64,000 nucleotides of DNA from Cornus controversa. Its lineage: Eukaryota; Streptophyta; Magnoliopsida; Cornales; Cornaceae. The DNA is taken from the NCBI GenBank assembly GCA_026545225.1, contig CM048849.1, positions 46,279,336 to 46,343,335 on the forward strand, given 5' to 3'. This document shows positions 56,476 through 64,000 of the stretch, piece after piece. Position 1 is the stretch's first letter; each line of letters opens with the position of its first letter. The notes below the pieces were generated by a model. That model was not told the origin of the DNA. It saw only the letters and a program-made list of their open reading frames with translations, and did no database searches. Position numbers and translations under genes: made by a program.

Positions 56476-56655
56476 TGGCACAAAGTCCCATGAGTTTGAT
56501 GATAAAAAAAAAATTATAAAAAAAACTACGTGTGATTCGGCGAAGCATTTAGCCAGCTCACGTGGAGCCTATAAATTAAGCCAAGCCATTGTATGGCTTT
56601 TTGGCAATTTCCTTCGCTTGACATGGGTTTAGCGAAGGGCGTTGTGGATGCTCTT
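56081..56655. mobile_element. Possible TIR element (GCATCCACAA ends)
   Basis: GGCCATCCACAATGGG at the left pairs with GGCGTTGTGGATGCTC at the right. The interior is AT-rich with a CA run. Target duplication unclear. Confidence 0.4.
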
Positions 56656-57625
56656 AGGAATAATTTAACAAGTATTCAAAGGAAAGTTTATGCCGACTTA
56701 AAAAGCTACTGTAAACTAAATAATTCTAGGTGGGAGTTTTTATTTTGCATATGGGTTCTCTTTCTTAATTTTATACTATTTATTACAGGAGATTGTATTT
56801 TTTCATCAAATTTTGACCATTTCTAATAAATTCAATCTATAATATTTTGAGTTTATTTTTTTTTTGTGTGATTGATTGTAGTATTGGTTACGTGATAGAT
56901 ATTTTTTTTTGCATTTTATTTGTGTTCAAAATATTTATTTTAAAGGAGAGCTCGTTACAAGGGAGAGCTTCAAATTTATGTGAGAAGATCTACAATACAC
57001 CAGTTCTAAATATATGGGGTGAATCTAAATCTTGCGTGTTGTACATGTGCGATGGAATCCACTCAACGTGTTGTAAATGTTACTGATCAGTGTTAGTACC
57101 ACAACCGAAAATGTAGCCTTATGTAGATAGTAATTTATGTTTTCACGAGAGAATTTTTTATTCTTACATGAATCAAATCCCTATACAGATATATATATAT
57201 ATACACACACACACACATCAATAGAAATAGGCAAACATATATAGATCTAGAATGAAAGTAGTCAACCAAATCAGCACATAAGCCAACTCAATTAACCGAA
57301 CTTGTGTATAGTTTTACATTCACACTGAAAATTGCATATGAGTTTGCTCGTATGTTATAAACAAAAGCTCAATGCGAACTGAGAATCGGGTGAGATACAT
57401 TTGAGGGTCCCAATTAATTCAAACAGAGAATATATTAGACTAATCTTTCAATTCTTCACCATTACATCAAAGAGGAAACCCCAACTTCCATAACACCATA
57501 AAAGCATATTGAAATTAAAACACTAAGCAAGCCCAAGCTCAAATCTGAAAACAATTGTACCCTAAACGAGGGTCTTCTGTTTTTTTTTTTGGTCAATTTA
57601 ACAAGCCCCATACAACATAAAAATT
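56656..57625. other. Spacer
   Basis: No gene supported; short T-rich open frames only. Confidence 0.5.
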
Positions 57626-57628
57626 AAA

Positions 57629-57900
57629 ATGAATCTTAACCAAGTTCAGTCTAGAATCTCAATAATGGAGCAGTACATGCTGGAATTACCGAATTACATA
57701 TGCCAAATGGAAGAGAAAGCAATAAGGGCAGCAAGAGAAATTACAGAGGATCTGCACATATTTTTGCAACCCCCAAATCAGACAGATAAAAATTGGAAAA
57801 GGAACAAAATAATTAGAGAACTTGGAACAAAATAATTAGAGAACTTGGAAATTAGAGAGGATCTGCATACATTTTTAAAACCCCAAATTAATTAGAGAGA
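57629..57900 (+). repeat. Duplicated segment with a short open frame
   Basis: A 68-codon frame (MNLNQVQSRISIMEQYMLEL) has protein-like composition. ACAAAATAATTAGAGAACTT and AGAGGATCTGCA..ATTTTT blocks are duplicated in and after it (57,735-57,890). Not recognised; may be a decayed exon. Confidence 0.35.
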
Positions 57901-57937
57901 TTGGGGTTTTGGCTTATCGTCGGTCGCTACATGAGTT

Positions 57938-57970
<33 letters not shown>
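57938..57970. repeat. (GA)n microsatellite
   Basis: Pure GA run followed by more GAGA near 58,015-58,040. Confidence 0.95.
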
Positions 57971-57973
<3 letters not shown>

Positions 57974-58044
57974 AGTGAGTTACCGGATGGTCTAGATCTG
58001 AATCCGTGACACCAGAGAGAGAGAGATGGAGAGAGAGGCATACC

Positions 58045-58133
58045 AAATCGTATCCAACGATGAGTCGGTGACTGTGACTCTGTGAGGTGAGTGAGGACTG
58101 TGGGAGTCCAGTTCGGCATCGGCGTCGGCCCAT
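58045..58133 (-). CDS. Possible first exon of an unidentified gene
   Basis: MGRRRCRTGLPQSSLTSQSH to VGYDL, followed by a GTATGCC donor. The leader side (58,140-58,260) is free of long repeats. The remainder of any gene on the minus strand is not seen. Confidence 0.25.
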
Positions 58134-58341
58134 CACTGCGTAAGAAGGGAAGTGAAAACTGAGAACTTGAACTTGGAAGCGGTCACTGAGAACTGAGAAG
58201 AGAGCTTAAGAATTAGGGTCCAGCGGCAGCAACTTGTGTAAATTGTAATGCGAGACTAACTAATGTGTTGTGGAAGTGTAAGTGTAAGGTGTGTGAGTGA
58301 AACAAGTAATTAGTAAATAGTATGTAAAACACAAGACAGTA

Positions 58342-58553
58342 ACGCCCCGATTGGATGGACTTTTGAAAAGCAGTTTTCGGTTTTTTAATCTTAGAAGTCG
58401 TTTTGGAGAGTATTTGGATTGGTAAGACAGAAGAGTTTCGAAGTAAAAAAAGAGCGTTTAAAGAAAGCTGGAGTACCAGCTTCCTGATTTAGCTTCTGCT
58501 TCTCTTTTTTTTCTGCGTAAAAGCCGAAACAAAAGCTCTGCCAAACAGAGCCT
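58342..58553. mobile_element. Probable hAT-like MITE
   Basis: GCCCCGATTGGATGG at one side, CTCTGCCAAACAGAGCC at the other, with AAAAGC/GCTTTT words inside, the familiar layout of plant hAT MITEs. Borders are approximate. Confidence 0.4.
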
Positions 58554-58619
58554 AAGTCTGTATATTGATAATATTATAATAGTAAATTAGTAATAAGGCT
58601 AATTACTAATGTAATTATA

Positions 58620-58797
58620 TAACTAATTTCATAATTTTAGTTTGGTTCGATTCGATTCAGTTCGGTTCTGTTGGATCTAGAATCGAAATCTTGTTCAATA
58701 ATTTCTTGAAAAATGGAACCGAAATTGGAACCGTACCGACGGCTCGGCTCGATTCAAATACGGTTCCATGGGTTTCAACTATTCTTTGTGCCGCACT

Positions 58798-58842
<45 letters not shown>
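58620..58842. repeat. GGTTCGATTCGATT-rich repeat and (AT)n
   Basis: GGTTC/GAACC words resemble the interior of the 14,338 element; a pure AT run at 58,799-58,839 follows. Confidence 0.6.
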
Positions 58843-58897
58843 GCATGTCTATGTGTGTGGTGCATCTATATATGTGTATACATAGATAGAGATGTAC

Positions 58898-59902
58898 TGT
58901 AATACCCCGCTCCAACACATGGTATGATATTGTCCGCTTTGGGCCTGAGCCCGCACGGTTTTGCTCTTGGGTTTTTACCCCAAAAGGCCTCATACCATTT
59001 GAAGAGAACATACTACATATAAGCACATCCCCTTTTCCACACCCAGGCGATGTGGGATTGAGCACCTTGTACCCTGTCAGTGTGGTAGCTCAGCCCAGTG
59101 TCTGTCTTTGCACCCGCCCACTCACACCCGTCCACAAGGGTTACTACAATCCACCCCCCTACGAGGCCCGACGCCCTCGTCGGCACACTTACTTCCGGCT
59201 GGGTTCAGGCTCTGATACCAACTGTAATACCCCGCTCCAACACATGGTATGATATTGTCCGCTTTGGGCCTGAGCCCGCACGGTTTTGCTCTTGGGTTTT
59301 ACCCCAAAAGGCCTCATACCATTTGAAGAGAACATACTACATATAAGCACATCCCCTTTTCCACACCCAGGCGATGTGGGATTTAGCACCCTGTACCCTG
59401 TCAGTGTGGTAGCTCAGCCCAGTGTCTGTCTTTGCACCCGCCCACTCACACCCGTCCACAAGGGTTACTACAATCCACCCCCCTACGAGGCCCGACGCCC
59501 TCGTCGGCACACTTACTTCCGTGCGGGCTCAGGCCCAAAGCGGACAATATCATACCATGTGTTGGAGCGGGGTATTACAATTGGTATCAGAGCCTGAACC
59601 CAGCCGGAAGTAAGTGTGCCGACGAGGGCGTCGGGCCTCGTAGGGGGGTGGATTGTAGTAACCCTTGTGGACGGGTGTGAGTGGGCGGGTGCAAAGACAG
59701 ACACTGGGCTGAGCTACCACACTGACAGGGTACAGGGTGCTAAATCCCACATCGCCTGGGTGTGGAAAAGGGGATGTGCTTATATGTAGTATGTTCTCTT
59801 CAAATGGTATGAGGCCTTTTGGGGTAAACCCAATAGCAAAACCGTGCGGGCTCAGGCCCAAAGCGGACAATATCATACCATGTGTTGGAGCGGGGTATTA
59901 CA
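58898..59902. mobile_element. Inverted compound TRIM flanked by TGTAC
   Basis: Two minus-oriented LTRs (58,898-59,148; 59,223-59,472) with a 74-bp internal domain between them, then a 48-bp piece of internal domain. At 59,520 orientation flips to a 60-bp plus-oriented LTR 3' end, a 74-bp internal domain (59,580-59,653, with TTGGTATCAGAGCC and AGGGGGGTGGAT) and a full plus LTR (59,654-59,902). Both outer ends are therefore LTR 3' ends (TGTAATACC..GGTATTACA). TGTAC occurs once on each side (58,893-58,897 and 59,903-59,907), a 5-bp target duplication for the whole compound. Closely similar to the 29.7 kb TRIM; internal domain 74 instead of 70 bp. Confidence 0.92.
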
Positions 59903-60128
59903 TGTACCGTCTATCTTTTAGAGGGATTGGACAAATTATGGCAGGATTTGTTTCGTCCAACGCATTGTCTGTAAGAGTCAGATGATGGTGATGAAGAACA
60001 AGAAGTAGGAGATCATAAATGTGAAAGCGACTAGGGTTTGCAGTGCGGAAGAGCATTGAGGAGTTAGAGAAATCTGAAGGGCAAAAAGCAGAGTGAAGAG
60101 GCAACAATGGCCTCAGAGGAGTAGTCAT
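59903..60128 (-). CDS. Open frame beside the TRIM compound, unidentified
   Basis: About 75 codons from MTTPLRPLLPLHSAF through SDFSNSSMLFRTANPSRF. Ser/Leu-rich and acid-poor at the start like an organelle presequence, and the TRIM compound lies immediately beyond its 3' end. No continuation on the other side of the TRIM was recognised. Confidence 0.3.
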
Positions 60129-60219
60129 TCTCTCTCAAAATTTCCTATTACTACTATTACTACTACTCTTCTCTCACCCAATCAACCACACTGATTTTCA
60201 AGACAACCTTTTTCCTATC

Positions 60220-60376
60220 GATAATGCTACTCAAGCAGAATTTTTAGGCAGAAACTTTTAGAACCATTGGATGTATGTAGTAGGTCCAACCACATACACT
60301 CACCACATGCATCTAATGGTTCTAAAAGTTTCTGTCTATGAATTCTGCCTAATATTTTTGCCTGAGTAGCATTATC
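60220..60376. mobile_element. Foldback MITE (about 157 bp)
   Basis: Arms GATAATGCTACTCAAGCAGA and GCCTGAGTAGCATTATC are inverted, and CTTTTAGAACCATTGGATG pairs with CATCTAATGGTTCTAAAAG around a short loop. No coding. Confidence 0.85.
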
Positions 60377-60655
60377 CTTTTCCTATTCTAAAACCCTTTT
60401 TCTAGAGAGAGAGAGCGCTAAAGCAGTGAGGGAGAGAGGATATGAGTGGAAGATGAGAAAAGGGAGGTCCTTTTTTAGTTTTCCTTTTTTTCATTTTTTT
60501 TATAATTACAATTTTATAGTTTTTTTTTCGTGAAGGAAAGAATAGTTGGAAAATTAGAATATTGTAGTAGTAATAAGAATGCTTGAACTCTGAGTTCTTA
60601 ATTTTTGTTTTTTCCATTTTGAATTATAAAAATAAATAAATATTAAAATATTGTA
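60377..60655. other. AT-rich spacer
   Basis: No gene supported. Confidence 0.5.
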
Positions 60656-61289
60656 CTAAGAATGAAGTGTCATGTCCATGTCCAATATTGTGTCGGACAC
60701 TACCTACACTTTATGAACATTCATCACACTTCTGAACACGTCTATGACATTTTATGGTTGTGTCTATAATTTTAAAATATTTTTTATTATTTCAAACATT
60801 AGAACACGTTATGAACACATAACCAACTTGTATCACGAGAAATCATTAGGTAGTTCTGACCCACTTGTCCCGGACCAATGATAACATGCCACCACGATAA
60901 TATAATTGGCCCGAAACCATGGTCCCGAACTATCTAATAATCTCTTCAGTATCACACCATTTGTCTTTATAAAACAAACACATAATGGTCTTAGAAACAA
61001 TATTATGCACATATATCAAAGTGTCCAACCTTTTTTTCCTTAAAATTTTTTTTAAAAAAAAGCATGTAAAAGTATATAACAAATAAGATAAGATAATAAT
61101 ATCATATATAATATAATATCATTTTCTTGATATTCGCTTGAATATCTAACTTATACAACTGTAAATTAATTAATGTTGTATCATTGTCTTATTCAATATA
61201 TATATATACATGAACATTTATATTTATATTAACATTGTTCAAACTATGTCTTATTGTTTTAGAATTTGAGGCATGTCCATGTTTCTTAG
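60656..61289. mobile_element. hAT-type MITE, copy 3 (diverged)
   Basis: Ends CTAAGAATGAAGTGTCATG and CATGTCCATGTTTCTTAG. TGTCGGACACT and GAACACGT words match the other two copies. An unrelated GC-richer piece sits at about 60,840-60,955. The 8-bp flanks no longer match. Confidence 0.65.
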
Positions 61290-62160
61290 CAAAATAAAAT
61301 AAAATAAAAAAATTAATATGGAAATTTTTTGGTCAAAGCATAAGCACGAGAAAGTCACGTGTAGGAAGCTTTTCAAACCTCAACTACAATTCAAAGGATA
61401 GAAAAGATTTTTAACTTTCTGGCAATATGAATTCTTTGCTTGATGCTTTTAAGTGGATTAGTAATCATGAAATAGTATCTTCACATAAATTAAGAAAAAA
61501 AACATAAGTCAAGAATCTGCCGGAAAAATGGGTGGTTGGAGATCATCTCCTTTAAAATAAAGGTACTTTATTCGATTTTAAGGATTTTTTACAAATTTAA
61601 TCAATATATGACATTTGGACATACATGTGTCCATAGAATTAAAGTAACATTTTCACTGAAGCACATGTAGGTTAAGAGCATCCGGTATCTTACTTCAAAT
61701 AGCGAAAAAATTATTAGTTAGAGGAAAATTTGGTTTCATATGGAACTCGCCACATTGAAAACTCACAAGAAACTTTAACATATATTTTAAATGAGGAGAA
61801 TGACATGCATGTTGAATTTTTCGGCCACTTTTTTGAATTAATGTGATTAGTTATGAATTCGGTAAAAATGTTTTAAACGTTTCTAAGAATACTCTTTCGA
61901 CAAATAAAAAGAAATGGACAAATCAATTTTTTTAATAACGAAGGATGTATGCAATCGTCCGTAAATCACGTGCATAAGTCCATATTTTTTCCTCTTACAT
62001 ATGAATTTTAGAAATTGCAGGAAATACAAGGGAACTTGGAAACTACTTATTTGGTTTGATAATAGTCTATTCCATCAACAATGAAAGAAACCATAGAATA
62101 GGACGTTTACAGCTCAATGTGGTCCATAGTCTTGTGGTTCTATTTGAGGACTCCAAAAGC
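61290..62160. other. AT-rich spacer
   Basis: No gene supported. Confidence 0.5.
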
Positions 62161-62260
62161 TCACAAAGTATTTTAGCCCATCAAATCTATTTGCTTTGCT
62201 CAGTCAATGTTCACAAAGTATTTGAGCCCATCAAATCTATTTGCTTTGCTCAGTCAATGT
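62161..62260. repeat. 50-bp tandem duplication
   Basis: TCACAAAGTATTTTAGCCCA to CAGTCAATGT occurs twice back to back with one base change. It lies in a plus-strand open frame (62,056-62,331) that is not recognised; the 50-bp unit is not a multiple of three, so the two copies are read in different frames. Confidence 0.93.
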
Positions 62261-62261
62261 T

Positions 62262-63048
62262 TATATTCACAGAATGGAGTCATTCCACAAATGAAGTGAA
62301 AGCACTCCCTCTTCGCAATAAGCTTTCCTAATTCAAACATATTATATACATATATATATGTGTATATATTGGCATGCTTTAGAAGCTCTCTTCGAAGGCA
62401 CATAAAACTGGATTTCCCTCTTTTCATTGCAAGATGACCAACATTGCCTTCTAAATTTTGATCTCATTTTAAGTAAGCCGTTGAGATAAACTGCAAGATG
62501 TTTAAATTTATCATACATAATGACATAGGCCAAGTCCTATACCTGACAGGCTCTATCTATTAATTGATGATGTTGGAAAGACCTGACTCGATAAAAAACC
62601 TAAAAGTGTCCTCAAACTCGAACATGCATTCTCATTCTTGGCTTTTACCCATAAATCAAATAATGCACCTACCACAATGACCTAATGTTATTGAATCCCA
62701 ACTAGAAAGCCAAAACAAACAAGCCCAAATAATTCAGCATAGAAAGTAGAAACTACTGAACATGAAAATATTGAATCTAATACTAGGGTTGTACAATTGG
62801 AAGGAAGCCTAAAATTTTAAAAAGGTGGAGAAACTAGCAACATATCAAACTATCCATTCTTGATTACATGGCCTCCTAACCCATGACTGAGGATTGCATG
62901 ATTTTTTGTGATGAACTTGTCGCTTGAAGATTGCTAAAAAAAAATTGCTTTAATTTAGAGATTAAAATTTACACCAGAAAGATGTTTCTGGGGCAATAAA
63001 CAACATTACAACAGGACATTGCATCGTATTTAAATAACATGGGTGCAT
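62262..63048. other. Spacer and probable 3' UTR of the edge gene
   Basis: TA/TG run at 62,341-62,370. No coding seen. Confidence 0.45.
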
Positions 63049-63168
63049 GATGCAAACAGACTTATATACCACCTCTTCTTCACACGGAACATCAAGGCTG
63101 ATGATCTGATGCAAACAGACTTATATATCCCACCTCTTCTTCACACGGAACATCAAGGCTGATGATCT
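63049..63168. repeat. About 60-bp tandem duplication at a gene 3' end
   Basis: GATGCAAACAGACTTATATA to GGCTGATGATCT occurs twice, at 63,049 and 63,108. The second copy includes the codons for FRVKKRW and the stop of the last exon candidate of the gene to the right. Confidence 0.92.
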
Positions 63169-64000
63169 GATATCATCTTGTGGCACTTGGAGCATGAACT
63201 GAACTTTCATCTTCATGGGAGCGGTCTTTGCAGTGCCACCTTCATCTCCAACCTGAGACCATGAAAAAATGAAATCAGAAGTTGAATCTCAAAGCCTGTT
63301 TACTTCTGTTTTCTGCAAATAGTTTTTCCTTCTCATATAATTAAAACTTAAAAACTGTGTGAATATGCGCTTGATTGGTTATTTTTAAAAGTTGTTCTCC
63401 AAAATTGATATGAGACCTAGTTTCAAACAACATTATTTTATAGATAATTTTCTGAAAACTTAGTCTGTTTTCAGAAAATTGAACCAAACAGCGAAGGAAA
63501 TGCTTTCTAGAAATCAGCATAAGATTAAATAAATTTGTTCATTTTTATTTTGAGAAGACACCGAACAGAATAGACGATTTAAACTAGAAAGACAAGCACC
63601 TTATCTATAACAGACAAAAATCAGACTCAATTGAGTCAGGTCTTTAACAAAAGTATGCTAGAAATAATAAATTAAAACTCAAATGCTGAGCAGGATTCCC
63701 GCTCTTGGGTAAGTGGAGAGGAGGGTGTTTACAAAAGAAACATCAATCAACACTACTCATGCATAGAAAAAGCCATTTCTGAGCCTAACAGACACAATAT
63801 ATGTTTATGAGAGACCTCAAAACTTATCAAGAGAGAGAGAGTTCAGAACCCACAATAGTAAACAAAAGAGACACAGAAAAGTGATAACCATAGTGTACTT
63901 CATTCCAAGAAGTGTGGCCTTATAATTTACCATTAATTTTGCCTTATAGTAAGTGGTCTCTCCCAGGAACCTATTGTAGCGGGACCAGAACTGGGTACCT
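63121..64000 (-). CDS. 3' end of an unidentified gene (two exons), cut by window edge
   Basis: Exon 63,931-64,000+ reads GTQFWSRYNRFLGETTYYKA then KLM, with donor GTAAAT. Exon 63,121-63,252 follows acceptor GTCTCAG and reads VGDEGGTAKTAPMKMKVQFM, LQVPQDDIRSSALMFRVKKR and WDI before TAA. The two join in phase. The strongly protein-like composition suggests a real gene. The family was not recognised. The tandem duplication near the stop may have altered the C terminus. Confidence 0.5.
63253..63930. other. Intron of the edge gene
   Basis: GCCTGTTTACTTCTGTTTTC near 63,295 and TTGAACCAAACAGCG near 63,480 may be the ends of a small hAT-like MITE. Otherwise nothing seen. Confidence 0.35.

Noticed and set aside
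56333-56632. Open frames with Val-Cys or Thr-His runs
   Set aside because: Translation of a CA/GT microsatellite.
59052-59876. Several open frames of 60-110 codons in the TRIM compound
   Set aside because: Each is a translation of TRIM LTR and internal sequence that repeats in the other TRIM copies; TRIMs encode no protein.

Overview
The window is plant nuclear DNA, most likely from a eudicot with a repeat-rich genome. The genes have introns with GT..AG borders. LTR retrotransposons (Ty3/gypsy and Ty1/copia), L1-type LINEs, TRIMs, and hAT, Harbinger, Stowaway and Mutator-like non-autonomous elements, together with many microsatellites, fill most of it. The species cannot be named from sequence alone. 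Nothing bacterial, organellar, CRISPR-like or rRNA-like was seen.

Layout. 1-14,060: a tandem array of about 3.0-3.1 kb units. Each unit joins a truncated gypsy LTR end, primer-binding site, leader and 5' gag piece (+ strand) to a decayed intron-containing papain-type (C1A) cysteine-protease gene lying antisense (- strand). A longer LTR-like stretch closes the array on the right. 14,060-19,200: AT-rich DNA with small TIR elements around a cystatin-like gene (15,949-17,243) whose helix exon is repeated. 19,200-24,455: a decayed minus-strand copia element. 24,455-29,700: mostly non-coding, with a 5'-truncated LINE flanked by a 12-bp target duplication. 29,697-31,191: a direct TRIM array, with a 541-bp hAT-type MITE inserted in its third LTR.

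31,532-46,35x holds the best gene of the window, a complete minus-strand TAF11 (TFIID subunit) gene. It has four coding exons that splice in phase to 214 codons. Its first coding intron is about 11.1 kb and contains an internally deleted copia element, two LINE pieces, a cytochrome P450 CYP78A fragment, a 582-bp TIR element, and a hAT-type element that itself contains a Harbinger-type element with a C-rich minisatellite core.

46,495-64,000: a Mutator-like foldback with a 9-bp target duplication, a second foldback with minisatellite, a duplicate of the cystatin gene 3' region, copia RT and protease-module remnants, many 50-170 bp tandem duplications, and an inverted compound TRIM (58,898-59,902) flanked by TGTAC on both sides. 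At the right edge is the 3' end of an unrecognised minus-strand gene.

Only TAF11, probably the cystatin-like gene, and perhaps the gene at the right edge look like functional host genes. No operon-like cooperation is expected. The most unusual structure is the gag/antisense C1A protease tandem array, followed by the inverted TRIM compound and the triple nesting in the TAF11 intron.
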